A stretch of DNA of 62,963 nt from Actinomycetota bacterium (GTDB taxonomy: Bacteria; Actinomycetota; Acidimicrobiia; Acidimicrobiales; Ilumatobacteraceae), in assembly GCA_009703055.1 (NCBI GenBank), contig WLGW01000002.1:1-62963 (forward strand), in the 5' to 3' direction. Position numbers and translations under genes: made by a program. Below are positions 38,974 to 48,843 of the stretch, one piece after another; position 1 is the stretch's first letter, and every line of letters begins with the position of its first letter. The notes under the pieces were generated by a model. The model searched no databases. It was not told the origin of the DNA and saw nothing but the letters and a program-made list of their open reading frames with translations.

Positions 38974-40188
38974 TTAGTGGCCGATTGACTTGTTGATGCG
39001 TACCGGAATGGTGCGAGGTCCGCGAACCTGACCGCCAGCCCACGTGACTTCTGCATCTTCACGAAGTTCAAAATCAGGAACACGCGCGAGGAATTCTTCA
39101 ATCGCAACACGCATTTCCATGCGTGCAAGGTTTGAACCAACGCAACGGTGAATACCTGCACCAAATGCAACATGGCGGTTGTGCTCACGGTCGATAATTA
39201 CCTCATCGGGGCGTTCGAAATGCTTCGGATCACGGTTGGCTGCAGGGAAAGCCATCAGAATGCGATCTCCTGCCTTCATCGGGCAGCCTTCATATTCCAT
39301 GTCTTCATTCACAAGGCGAGCCATCGTCACTGGTGAATACGCACGAAGGAATTCTTCAACAGCACTTGGAATGAGTTCTGGTTCTTGTACCAAGCGAATG
39401 CGATCTTCTGGGTGTGTCGCAAGATGCCACAACGCAGAACCGATACCGCTCCATGTTGTGTCAACACCGGCAATCAACAACAGACCACACATACCGAGGA
39501 TGAGACCATCGGGGTATGGCTCGCCGTCATGCTCTGCATGAACAAGTTCACCGATGAGGTCGCTTGTGCTTCCCGTTTCACGACGATTACGAATCTCACC
39601 AATGAAGAAATCTTGAAGTTCAGCGCGTGTCTTGATACGAAGTTCTGGATTCGTCAGACCAGCTTCCAAAGTGTTGCGCACCCACGTTGTGAATTGATCT
39701 TTCATCGTGGTGGGAACACCCAACATCGTTGCAATCACTTGTGCAGGAATTTGTTGTGCGTATTCAACAGCAATGTCGGCATCGGGACGACCGGCAATTG
39801 AGTCCATCAACTCACGACACCATGCGCGTGTAAACACTTCCAACTCATCGACTGCCTTCGGAGAAAAATCTGGCAAGAGCTGACGACGAGTCCATGTGTG
39901 CATCGGTGCATCTACCGAAATTGGTGCCGCAGGAGCAGGGCCGTATGCTCCTGAACCTGGTGCCTCTGCAGGAGGCACAACAATGATTTCGCGCGACGAG
40001 AACTTCTCTGGCTCTCGAGCCATCTTTGTGACGATGTCGTATGTGGTGGGCAACCAAGAGCCACCCCACTTGTCTGTATGCGCAATGGGGCACTGTTCGC
40101 GAAGGTCATCCCAGATCTCAAACGGATTCTCGATGTATTCCTTGCTGAAAATGTCGTACTCGCTGGTCCAGTCGATCATCTCGCTCAT
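38974..40188 (-). CDS. cytochrome P450
   Basis: Heme-binding FGAGIHRCVGSNLARME; I-helix IAGVDTTWSG. Confidence 0.96.
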   Translation of the reverse strand: MSEMIDWTSEYDIFSKEYIENPFEIWDDLREQCPIAHTDKWGGSWLPTTYDIVTKMAREPEKFSSREIIVVPPAEAPGSGAYGPAPAAPISVDAPMHTWTRRQLLPDFSPKAVDELEVFTRAWCRELMDSIAGRPDADIAVEYAQQIPAQVIATMLGVPTTMKDQFTTWVRNTLEAGLTNPELRIKTRAELQDFFIGEIRNRRETGSTSDLIGELVHAEHDGEPYPDGLILGMCGLLLIAGVDTTWSGIGSALWHLATHPEDRIRLVQEPELIPSAVEEFLRAYSPVTMARLVNEDMEYEGCPMKAGDRILMAFPAANRDPKHFERPDEVIIDREHNRHVAFGAGIHRCVGSNLARMEMRVAIEEFLARVPDFELREDAEVTWAGGQVRGPRTIPVRINKSIGH

Positions 40189-40271
40189 GGCTGCCCCTTT
40201 TGTTGGTTTCCCTTATGGTGAGAATAACTCTCCACTGGGAGTGACGCTAGCCACAGGCATACGATTCCCCC

Positions 40272-41507
40272 ATGTCAAACCTTGAAGTTGTCCAGGATCC
40301 CGCGTCTTTGGGCCTTGACCCCCTCCGTCTGGACCGCATTCAGACCCATTTCGCCAAATATGTCGATGAGGGAAAGCTTCCGAGCTTCCACATCACCGTT
40401 TCTCGTGCTGGCCAGCTGGCATACAGCACCAAGTACGGCCACGCCGATGTTGAGAACGGCAAGCCCATTGCGGACGACACGATCTACCGCATCTATTCGA
40501 TGACCAAACCCATCTGTGCTGTGGCCGCCATGATCTTGTGGGAAGAGGGTCTGTTTGAGATGCATGACCAGGTGAAGTGGTTCATCCCATCATTCGCCAA
40601 TCAGAAGGTTTTCCGCTCCGGCACTCTTACGGCACCGCGCTACGAACCAGTGACCGAGCCCATGGAGATGTGGCACCTCTTCACTCACACCGCTGGTCTC
40701 ACATACGGCTTTGTCTATTCCAATCCTGTTGATCAGATGTATCGCAACGCAGGTTTCGAGTGGGGCGTGCCACGTGATGCATCACTCGCCGACATCTGCG
40801 ATCAGTTGGCAGAGCTTCCACTGATGTTCCAACCTGGCACTGAATGGGCCTATTCGATGTCGATCGACATCATTGGACGTGTTGTTGAAGTTCTTTCAGG
40901 CATGTCACTCGGCGAGTTCATGAAGAAGCGCATCTTCGACCCCTTGGGTATGACCGACACCGCATTCCATTGCGATGCTGACAAAGCTGATCGACTCGCA
41001 GCACTCTACGTACCGAATCCTGCAGACAAGAAGATTCTCCGTAACGATGCTACGGGTGCAGGCGCACTGCACGAACCAAAGGCACACCTCGGTGGTGGCG
41101 GACTTGTGTCAACAACATCTGATTATCTGAAGTTCGCAGAGATGCTTCGCAACGGCGGTGAATACAACGGCGTTCAAATACTTTCTCCACGCACTGTTGC
41201 ATTCATGGCGTCAAATCATTTGCCAGACAATGCAGACCTCACGGCGTTTGGTCGTCCGCTCTTTGCCGAGACTGCATTCGATGGAGTGGGGTTCGGTTTG
41301 AGCATGAGCGTCACCATTGACCCTGTAAAGGCAAAAGTGCCTGGCAGTGTGGGCGATTACGGCTGGGGCGGCGCTGCAAGCACCAACTTCACTGTTGATC
41401 CGAAAGAAGATCTTGTGTACATGATCATGACGCAGCTCATGCCATCGAGTACGTGGCCGTTACGACCACAACTTAAGCAGCTTGTACACCAGGCTCTCGT
41501 CGATTAG
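40272..41507 (+). CDS. serine hydrolase (class C beta-lactamase-like)
   Basis: SMTK (SxxK); YGFVYSN; GGGGLVSTTSDYLKFAEML. Confidence 0.92.
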   Translation: MSNLEVVQDPASLGLDPLRLDRIQTHFAKYVDEGKLPSFHITVSRAGQLAYSTKYGHADVENGKPIADDTIYRIYSMTKPICAVAAMILWEEGLFEMHDQVKWFIPSFANQKVFRSGTLTAPRYEPVTEPMEMWHLFTHTAGLTYGFVYSNPVDQMYRNAGFEWGVPRDASLADICDQLAELPLMFQPGTEWAYSMSIDIIGRVVEVLSGMSLGEFMKKRIFDPLGMTDTAFHCDADKADRLAALYVPNPADKKILRNDATGAGALHEPKAHLGGGGLVSTTSDYLKFAEMLRNGGEYNGVQILSPRTVAFMASNHLPDNADLTAFGRPLFAETAFDGVGFGLSMSVTIDPVKAKVPGSVGDYGWGGAASTNFTVDPKEDLVYMIMTQLMPSSTWPLRPQLKQLVHQALVD

Positions 41508-42396
41508 AGATTCGCTTCATCTGTGCTGACAGAACAATCAGCATCACGACGCCTGTGCCGATAATGACAAGTCCTTGAGCCATGTCGTTGTCAATTGATT
41601 GATTGACAGTCATTACGACTCCGGTCACGATGCAAAAAGCCCCTGCAACCAAAGTCTCTGAGGCAAGGAACTTTGTTCCGATAGCGAAGAGGGCGATTCC
41701 CGTCACGATTGGTATCACTCGTCCATTAGAGATGTCGGTTCCCAGCGTGATTGAACCAATGACAACGAATAGCGAACCCACCGCGCGTGCAAAGTACGGT
41801 GCGCCAATTTTTTTGGTACCCACTAATGCGAGAGAAAGGCCTGAGAGCACCATCAAGACTCCTGCGGCCCACCCTCTATCAGGCTCAATCCATGCCCCCA
41901 GCGAGAGCGCCACTCCATTCGCGCCAACACAGAGTGCAACAGTGCCTGCAAACCGCGATGTCCGACAGCGATACATGCCCCAACCAAGAGCCGTACTCGT
42001 CAACATGAGTCCGATGAACTCGCCGCGCAACTCGGTATTGCTTAACAACACCGCCGTTGCACCCCCCGCACAACCCAATGCAGCAAGTTCAAGTACCTCA
42101 GAGAAACGATCACGAATGTCCGATCCCGATGACAATTTCCAAGAGCCGAATCCTGCCGCTACCGCAACGATGTATAACGAAGTCACAATTGCGCCTTCAG
42201 ATGCATCTTGAAGTGCAATCGCAAGAATGCGAATCACGCCTACACCGATAATGAGTGACGCGAGATACGTGATCAATTCACGAGCTGAGAAAGACCACTG
42301 TGGGGCATCTGCAATGTCACATGCTTGCTCTTCGGTCAGAACTCCTTGTGCAACAAATTCGTCGAGAACTTCATTACGAGATTTACGCTGATCCAT
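41473..42396 (-). CDS. DUF2157-like multi-TM membrane protein
   Basis: N-terminal soluble LTEEQACDIADAPQWSFSARELITYLASLI followed by many TM segments. Confidence 0.6.
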   Translation of the reverse strand: MDQRKSRNEVLDEFVAQGVLTEEQACDIADAPQWSFSARELITYLASLIIGVGVIRILAIALQDASEGAIVTSLYIVAVAAGFGSWKLSSGSDIRDRFSEVLELAALGCAGGATAVLLSNTELRGEFIGLMLTSTALGWGMYRCRTSRFAGTVALCVGANGVALSLGAWIEPDRGWAAGVLMVLSGLSLALVGTKKIGAPYFARAVGSLFVVIGSITLGTDISNGRVIPIVTGIALFAIGTKFLASETLVAGAFCIVTGVVMTVNQSIDNDMAQGLVIIGTGVVMLIVLSAQMKRISNRREPGVQAA

Positions 42397-42415
42397 ATGC
42401 ATACTTTCTCACAAT

Positions 42416-44524
42416 TTATGGGGTACGTGAGTACCAATCGACAAATTCAAAAGTTGCAGCATCGAGTAACGGCGCAATCAAAGAAGCAAAAGAGACCGTC
42501 ATATGGTTGTCGTCTCGGTACACCAGAACATTTCCCACAACTGTTGGACACGACGTCGCGATACAGAACCAGTTCCTTACCCACAGCACTTGTTGACCGG
42601 TTCGATCAAAATCAACCAACATCGCGTTCATATCATCGCGATATGCGACTCTGACACTTGGTGAGCATTGCTGAATGTTTGTATAGCTCCGGCTTAAGCA
42701 GGTGGGCACATTTTGACCCGGGTACGGAGTGTCTTCCATCAGAACTGGTTTGATTCCGCGGCTTTCAAGTTCTGTCACTGTCCCTTGCAGGCCTTCTCGC
42801 CATTCCTTCTGCCACATCGGTTTGCGTGTTGCAGCAGACAGCAATCTCTCAAAATGTGCGACAAACACAACTCGCACACCGTCGGCGACCATTTGATCAA
42901 GAACATTGCGTCGCCATGGCGCACATTCTTTGTACACCTTGCCGAGCACACTGCTAAAAGTAGGGATTTCTGCAGGAGGACATCCGCGCTTTGTGTAAGT
43001 AATGAGTTTCCAGTTGCGTTTGATTGCAACTTTCTCAAATGCCGGGAACCATTGAGCAGCGTGAGAGTCGCCATAAAGACCAACAACAACGGGTGAAGTT
43101 TCATTGCCGAAGACACATTTCTTCGGACGAATCGCAGAGAAACCTACATGGCAGTTGTTTCTGTAAATACTCGGCATATCGGACAATGCGCCTTGCAAAC
43201 TGGGCTCGAGATTGCCCGGCAGTCCTGTCATTGTCGCTGCTTCCACAATCGCTTGTACCGGCTCTCCCCGTGATGGAAGGTTGGGAGCAGTGGGCACCAA
43301 CGTGGTGGTCGTAGCGGCAAGTCCTGTAGGCAACGTTGTGTCGCCAATGACATTCGGAGTTGTCGCATCAGGACCCACCGACATTGCAGGCGGATTGTTG
43401 CGCGCTACGAGGCCTGCTCCGGCAACTAAGGCGATGATCGCAGTGGCCAGTGCAACCGCGCGAAGCCCTCGAAGCCTGATGTTGTAACGAATTGGATTTT
43501 CGATGAATCGGAACGAGAACTCCGAAAGTCCAAGAGCGATTGCAGTACATACCAATCCATCAATGACCGATAACTCACGATTGAAAGCTGCCGCAACAAC
43601 AATCAAGATTGGCCAGTGCCATAGATAAGCAGAATATGAGCGAGAGCCCAGCCATTGAAACGGCGACAGACGCAGAAGCGCAACAGGCGCCCACGATGTT
43701 GCGTTTCCACCACGGAGCACAACTGCTGTTGCTAACACTGGTGCCAAAGCCCATGGGCCAGGGAACCGTGTTCTTTCGTCAAACTGCACAACAGTCACAA
43801 TGATGCCGATCAACCCACACCATGCTGCGATTGCACTTGCAGAACGAGCCCACTTCATTGTCATCATCGGCACCACTGCAACGAGAGCACCCGCAGCAAG
43901 TTCAAACGCACGCGTATGCGGCGAGAAGAACGCCCATGGCTGAGATGAATCCATCATCCTCATGCAAAGAACAAAAGATGCAACTCCGACGACAGCAGAG
44001 AGCAATCCGATACGGACGCGCACATTGACTCGACCCGTTGCAGTTGCACCAAGACAGATCAGTGCAATGAGAACAGGCCACACCACATAAAACTGCTCTT
44101 CGACAGCCAGGCTCCAGTAATGCTGCAAAGGAGACGGTGGCAACGTTGATTGCAGATAGTCGGCGCCTCTGCTTGCGAAGACAAAGTTGGAAGAAAACGT
44201 TGCAACAGCCAGAACATCATTCGCAACAGAACGCAGACGAAGTGGCTCTAGCCAAATCCACGATGCACCAAGGGTTGCAACCGCAACGACGGCCGAAACG
44301 GGAAGAAGGCGTCGGACCCGACGGGCATAGAAGGATGAGAGAGAAATACCCCCACTGGATTCCTTCTCAGTAACCAATAAAGAGGTAATGAGGAACCCCG
44401 AGACCACAAAGAAGACATCAACGCCGACATAGCCACCCGCGAGGCCTGGGACCCCTGCGTGAAAGAGAAGGACGGCGAGAACCGCAATGGCGCGAAGGCC
44501 TTCTATGTCCGCTCGCCGTTGCAT
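42416..44524 (-). CDS. acyltransferase-3 fused to C-terminal SGNH domain (OafA-type)
   Basis: RADIEGLRAIAVLAVLLFHAGVPGLAGGYVGVDVFFVVSGFLI; SGNH block VVGLYGDSHAAQWFPAF. Confidence 0.93.
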   Translation of the reverse strand: MQRRADIEGLRAIAVLAVLLFHAGVPGLAGGYVGVDVFFVVSGFLITSLLVTEKESSGGISLSSFYARRVRRLLPVSAVVAVATLGASWIWLEPLRLRSVANDVLAVATFSSNFVFASRGADYLQSTLPPSPLQHYWSLAVEEQFYVVWPVLIALICLGATATGRVNVRVRIGLLSAVVGVASFVLCMRMMDSSQPWAFFSPHTRAFELAAGALVAVVPMMTMKWARSASAIAAWCGLIGIIVTVVQFDERTRFPGPWALAPVLATAVVLRGGNATSWAPVALLRLSPFQWLGSRSYSAYLWHWPILIVVAAAFNRELSVIDGLVCTAIALGLSEFSFRFIENPIRYNIRLRGLRAVALATAIIALVAGAGLVARNNPPAMSVGPDATTPNVIGDTTLPTGLAATTTTLVPTAPNLPSRGEPVQAIVEAATMTGLPGNLEPSLQGALSDMPSIYRNNCHVGFSAIRPKKCVFGNETSPVVVGLYGDSHAAQWFPAFEKVAIKRNWKLITYTKRGCPPAEIPTFSSVLGKVYKECAPWRRNVLDQMVADGVRVVFVAHFERLLSAATRKPMWQKEWREGLQGTVTELESRGIKPVLMEDTPYPGQNVPTCLSRSYTNIQQCSPSVRVAYRDDMNAMLVDFDRTGQQVLWVRNWFCIATSCPTVVGNVLVYRDDNHMTVSFASLIAPLLDAATFEFVDWYSRTP

Positions 44525-44633
44525 CCCTACGAGTATGGCTTGCCTGTTCACCCAAGATGAGCCACGAGTCACAGGGACTGTGTCACAGCGATGGAACTTT
44601 TCCCTTCTTCTTGATGTCTTCATCAAGTTAGGT

Positions 44634-45251
44634 ATGAGAAATCTAAGACAAACAATTCTTGCTGTTCTGGCAATCAGCAGCCTGGCTCTCCCCCTTAGTG
44701 CATGCTCCCAAGAATCAACCTCATCTCTTCTCGGCTATGTACCACCTTCACAACTGAGTTCTTCTGGCGTCTCGGTAACGGAACAACCAGGAGGGAAAGC
44801 ATTCGAGTTAAAGGCTCAAGAAGGTGAAGTTCTCATTGTGTACTTCGGCTACACCAACTGCCCTGATGTCTGCCCCACGACATTGGTCGCCATTAAAAAT
44901 GCAAAGAAGAAGATTGGGGCACTTGCAGAGCGAGTTGATCTGGCCATGATCACCGTTGACCCTCAACGTGACACCGCCAATATTCTCCCCCGCTATCTCT
45001 CCTCATTCACCGATCGCTTTCACGCACTCATTCCCGCAAATGACGCAGAGTTGCGCTCTGCAGAAAATGCATTCGGAGCCACCTCCTCAGTCATAACAGT
45101 GGACGGGAAAATCGAAGTAGTCCATGGGGGCACGGCGTACCTCGTCGATGACACCGGCATGGTCGTCGTTCAATGGCCATTCGGGCTTGATTCGAATTCG
45201 ATGGCAAACGATCTCACAATTCTCCTCAATGAAAGGACACAAACAAAATGA
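44634..45251 (+). CDS. SCO1/SenC/PrrC-type copper chaperone lipoprotein
   Basis: Lipobox LPLSACS; FGYTNCPDVCPTTL (CxxxC); ITVDPQRDT; FGLDS. Confidence 0.95.
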   Translation: MRNLRQTILAVLAISSLALPLSACSQESTSSLLGYVPPSQLSSSGVSVTEQPGGKAFELKAQEGEVLIVYFGYTNCPDVCPTTLVAIKNAKKKIGALAERVDLAMITVDPQRDTANILPRYLSSFTDRFHALIPANDAELRSAENAFGATSSVITVDGKIEVVHGGTAYLVDDTGMVVVQWPFGLDSNSMANDLTILLNERTQTK

Positions 45252-45751
45252 AGAAGACAACAAAGGCCATTGTGGTCTCAGCGTTAAGCATTGTCAGCAT
45301 CAGCGGACTTGCAGCATGCGGTAGCGACACTGAGAGTGCCGACACCACCGTTGCTGCAAATTCCACTGCCCCTGCCACGCCAGAAATCACTGTCACTGGA
45401 CAGTGGGCACGTCAGAGCCCAATGGCGACCGACATGGGTGCTGCATACATGACAATCAATTCCAACGTCGACGATGAACTCGTCGGTGCAATGGTTGATA
45501 CATCTGTTGCCGAGATGACTCAGGTACACGAAACAATCATGGGCGAAGGCGACTCCATGAAGATGCAAGAAGTTAAGAAGATCGATGTCATTGCGGGAAC
45601 ACCAACAGAACTGAAAGCTGGCGGCTATCACGTGATGCTGATGAAATTGGTAAAGCCTCTTGAACTCGGCACTGAAATTTCCGTTACATTGAAATTTGCT
45701 AAGGCCGGTGACGTCGTTGTCACGGTTCCTATTCTGGAGGAAGCTCCTTAA
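45248..45751 (+). CDS. PCu(A)C copper chaperone lipoprotein
   Basis: GAAYMTINSN; VHETIMGEGDSMKMQEV; AGGYHVMLMKLVKPL; lipobox GLAACGSD. Confidence 0.94.
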   Translation: MKKTTKAIVVSALSIVSISGLAACGSDTESADTTVAANSTAPATPEITVTGQWARQSPMATDMGAAYMTINSNVDDELVGAMVDTSVAEMTQVHETIMGEGDSMKMQEVKKIDVIAGTPTELKAGGYHVMLMKLVKPLELGTEISVTLKFAKAGDVVVTVPILEEAP

Positions 45752-45753
45752 AG

Positions 45754-46143
45754 ATGACTGATGAGGAAACCGTTGCCCCCAAGAAGGGCAGCAATGCAGG
45801 GATGATGACGGCGATACTTCTCGTCGTCCTCATCCCCCTCATCGTTTTTTTGGTCGTCATGATTCGACCAGACCCCACTACCTATCGCTTCACGATTGCT
45901 AACGGCACAAGAGCAACGATGGATGCAGGACAAACAGTCGCAAACCCACTCCCCCCTGCACTCACGGTCAAAGTGGGCGACTCCATTGAAGTCATCAACA
46001 ATGACACTGCGCCCCATACCTACGCTTTTTTGGTTCTGCGGCCCGGCGAAACTGGAAGGTATACCTTCAGAAACATCGGTGTGTTTAGTGGGACATGCAC
46101 TGTGGGCGACCATAAAGATGTGTCAATCACCGTTGTTGGGTGA
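45754..46143 (+). CDS. membrane-anchored cupredoxin-like protein
   Basis: N-terminal TM; VGDSIEVINNDTAPHTYAF...SGTCTVGDHKDVSITVVG with His/Cys/His pattern. Confidence 0.75.
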   Translation: MTDEETVAPKKGSNAGMMTAILLVVLIPLIVFLVVMIRPDPTTYRFTIANGTRATMDAGQTVANPLPPALTVKVGDSIEVINNDTAPHTYAFLVLRPGETGRYTFRNIGVFSGTCTVGDHKDVSITVVG

Positions 46144-46155
46144 CACACTGGAGGT

Positions 46156-46635
46156 GTGAGAAAGAAGAAGGAAGACTCCTTTGACGTCATGATGCGGGAA
46201 AACATCCGCAGCGTCACAGCGTTTGCTCTTTCCATCACATCGAATCCACACATTGCTGAAGAAGCTGTGCAGGAAACTTTTATTCGAGCATGGCGCTACT
46301 GGCCTACGTTCCGCCACGAGTCATCGGCAGTCTCATGGCTGATAACAATCTGTCGTCGTGTTGTCATCGACATGGCAAAGAAAAATCGTGTCCATGAGCA
46401 ACTGCCCGAGAATGTCATCGATATTCGCGACCACTTTGCATCCACAGCCATTTATGACATGGTGCGAGAACTTCCATTGCCACAACGTGAAGTAGTCGTT
46501 CTCTGTGCAGTGTTGGGCTTTGACTACGACTCAGCTGCCACTACGTTGAACATTCCCATCGGAACAGTTCGATCTCGCTTAGCGCGTGCCCGAGAACAGC
46601 TCGGTCGTCAACTCGATGAAGTGATTGCTATCTGA
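46156..46635 (+). CDS. ECF-type RNA polymerase sigma factor
   Basis: HIAEEAVQETFIRAWRYWPTFRHESSAVSWLITICRRVVID; LPQREVVVLCAVLGFDYDSAATTLNIPIGTVRSRLARAREQL. Confidence 0.95.
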   Translation: MRKKKEDSFDVMMRENIRSVTAFALSITSNPHIAEEAVQETFIRAWRYWPTFRHESSAVSWLITICRRVVIDMAKKNRVHEQLPENVIDIRDHFASTAIYDMVRELPLPQREVVVLCAVLGFDYDSAATTLNIPIGTVRSRLARAREQLGRQLDEVIAI

Positions 46636-46636
46636 C

Positions 46637-47176
46637 ATGACACAAATACCATGCAAGCGTGCACGAGCACTTATTTTGCAGCCACTTGCAGACGCTCACG
46701 ATGTTGCAGTTGCTCGCCAGCATCTTCTTGAGTGCCCCCTTTGTGCATCAGACACCGCAGATGACATGGTCGAATCCATCAGTTCCCGTCTCGACATCCT
46801 TCGAGAACCTGGCGGGACACTTCGCATCAGTCTCCTCATCGTCGGAAGCCTCCAGGTCTTTCTTGCTTTGCCATGGATCTTTGGAGCCACACCACTGTGG
46901 GGACCACGATCAGACACCTCTGTTGCTCATCTCACTCGCGATGGCGTCATTGGCCTCGTTCTCGGACTTGCAGGAGCTGCAGTTGCCATCACTCCCCGAC
47001 TGGCCTATTTCGCCCTATCAATCTGTGGTCTCCTCGTGACCTTGCAGGCGGTTGCTTTCATCACCGACCGCGTAAACGGCACAGCCCACCCCGTTTTTGA
47101 GACGATTCACGTTCTTGCCGTCATCATCACGGTTCTTGTCGCAATCATCGCGTTCCCACGCCGTACTCGGCGGTAG
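46637..47176 (+). CDS. zinc-finger (ZAS-type) membrane anti-sigma factor
   Basis: HLLECPLC (Hx3Cx2C) then TM helices; directly downstream of ECF sigma gene. Confidence 0.82.
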   Translation: MTQIPCKRARALILQPLADAHDVAVARQHLLECPLCASDTADDMVESISSRLDILREPGGTLRISLLIVGSLQVFLALPWIFGATPLWGPRSDTSVAHLTRDGVIGLVLGLAGAAVAITPRLAYFALSICGLLVTLQAVAFITDRVNGTAHPVFETIHVLAVIITVLVAIIAFPRRTRR

Positions 47177-47241
47177 GTCAACGCCTCACATTCGTCTAGG
47201 GTTTGTCACACCATTTACTAAGACATTCTCAAGGAGTCACA

Positions 47242-48024
47242 ATGGCACGTAAAACCCGTGTGTTTGCAGCAATTGCAGCACTTTCACTCGTCGTCGCAGC
47301 TTGCGGCGGCAGCAGCGACACATCAGAAGGCGGGCTCGATCTCGTCAAAGACGGTGCACTCACTGTCTGTTCCGATGTTCCGTACGAACCCTTTGAATTC
47401 AAGGCAGAAGACGGCACCTACACCGGTTTCGACATGGACCTCATGCGAGCCATCGCCGAATTAAATGATCTGGAACTCGAAGTTTCAGAACAGGGATTTG
47501 ATGGCATCTGGTTGGCACCTGCTGCTGGCAAATGCGATGTGGTTGCATCTTCGATGACAATTACTGAACAGCGCACACAAGCAGCGGACTTCACCGACGG
47601 TTATTTTGATTCCTATCAATCACTTCTCGTACTCAACGAGAACAAGGACACGCTGAATTCAATTGAGTCGTTGACTGGAAAGACAATTGCAGTTCAAACC
47701 GGCACCACTGGCGAAGAGTACGCAAAGAAAAACGCACCTGAGGCAAAGATTCAGTCCTTCGACGAAGCATCTGCCATGTTCCTCGCTTTCGAGGCCGGAC
47801 AAGTTGATGCAATTCTGCAGGACTTCCCCATCAACGCATATCGTGCGGTGAAGCAGGGGACTTCAACTGTTTCCATTAAGTTCAACACCGAACCAGAACA
47901 GTACGGTTTCGCAGTACAAAAAGGTGATACCAATCTGCTGAAGATCCTGAACGAAGGTCTTGCAACTCTCAAGACAAATGGTTCATATGACTCAATCTTT
48001 GCCAAGTATTTCGGCAAGGATTAA
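47242..48024 (+). CDS. amino-acid ABC transporter substrate-binding lipoprotein
   Basis: Lipobox LVVAACGG; LTVCSDVPYEPFEFKAEDGTYTGFDMDLMRAIAE; TGTTGEEYAK. Confidence 0.95.
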   Translation: MARKTRVFAAIAALSLVVAACGGSSDTSEGGLDLVKDGALTVCSDVPYEPFEFKAEDGTYTGFDMDLMRAIAELNDLELEVSEQGFDGIWLAPAAGKCDVVASSMTITEQRTQAADFTDGYFDSYQSLLVLNENKDTLNSIESLTGKTIAVQTGTTGEEYAKKNAPEAKIQSFDEASAMFLAFEAGQVDAILQDFPINAYRAVKQGTSTVSIKFNTEPEQYGFAVQKGDTNLLKILNEGLATLKTNGSYDSIFAKYFGKD

Positions 48025-48051
48025 CTCATCCTTCTAGGGACGGGAAGGGTC

Positions 48052-48843
48052 ATGGCACTTAGCAAGCGACAGCGAGCCACGTATGCGCGATACGCGATAT
48101 ACACGCTCAGCGTTCTTGCCGTTGCTGCTATGGCCCTTCTCGTTGACTGGACACGCCTTAGTAATGCGATGTTCAAATGGGAAATTGTTAAGGAACAGTT
48201 CCCCAGCATCCTCACGAGTGCAGCAAAAAACACCGTCGTCTTTACGATTCTTGGTTTTGCTGGTGGACTCTCGTTTGGTCTTCTCTTTGCGTTGATGCGT
48301 CTCAGCAGCATCCGCCCGTACCGGTGGATTGCTGCGACCTACATCGAAATCTTCCGAGGAATTCCACTCCTCGTCACCCTTCTTGCATTGGGTTTTGGCA
48401 TTCCCATCGCCACTGGCTGGCAATGGCCTAACCCTTACTTGCAGGGCGCCATTCCCCTTTCGCTCGTTGCAAGCGCGTACATGGCGGAAACCATTCGAGC
48501 AGGCATTGAAGCTGTGCCCAAAGGGCAAATGGAAGCCGCGCGCTCGCTGGGCATGTCGTACCCACGCGCCATGATCACCATCGTTATCCCACAAGCATTG
48601 CGCATCATTGTCCCGCCTCTCACTAATGAATTTGTTCTTCTGATTAAGGACACCTCACTCATTTCAGTTCTTGGTGTCACCGACGCAACGAGAGACCTTG
48701 CTCGTTTCGGACGCGATGGCGTCACAGATTCCGCTAACGCCACACCACTGATTGTTGCTGGCTTGGTGTATCTCGCAATGACACTTCCACTCACGCAATT
48801 GGTTGCATACATGGAACGTCGTGCGAAGGCGGTTGGCAAATGA
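48052..48843 (+). CDS. amino-acid ABC transporter permease (HisM/GlnP family)
   Basis: [47 protein letters not shown] loop. Confidence 0.96.
   Translation: MALSKRQRATYARYAIYTLSVLAVAAMALLVDWTRLSNAMFKWEIVKEQFPSILTSAAKNTVVFTILGFAGGLSFGLLFALMRLSSIRPYRWIAATYIEIFRGIPLLVTLLALGFGIPIATGWQWPNPYLQGAIPLSLVASAYMAETIRAGIEAVPKGQMEAARSLGMSYPRAMITIVIPQALRIIVPPLTNEFVLLIKDTSLISVLGVTDATRDLARFGRDGVTDSANATPLIVAGLVYLAMTLPLTQLVAYMERRAKAVGK

Noticed and set aside
41603-42211. 202-aa + strand ORF
   Set aside because: Antisense to the multi-TM membrane protein; Pro/Ala/Thr-rich shadow frame.
44487-44633. Upstream extension of the SCO1 ORF
   Set aside because: The extension runs antisense into the acyltransferase gene and lacks signal-peptide features; the lipoprotein signal begins at 44634.
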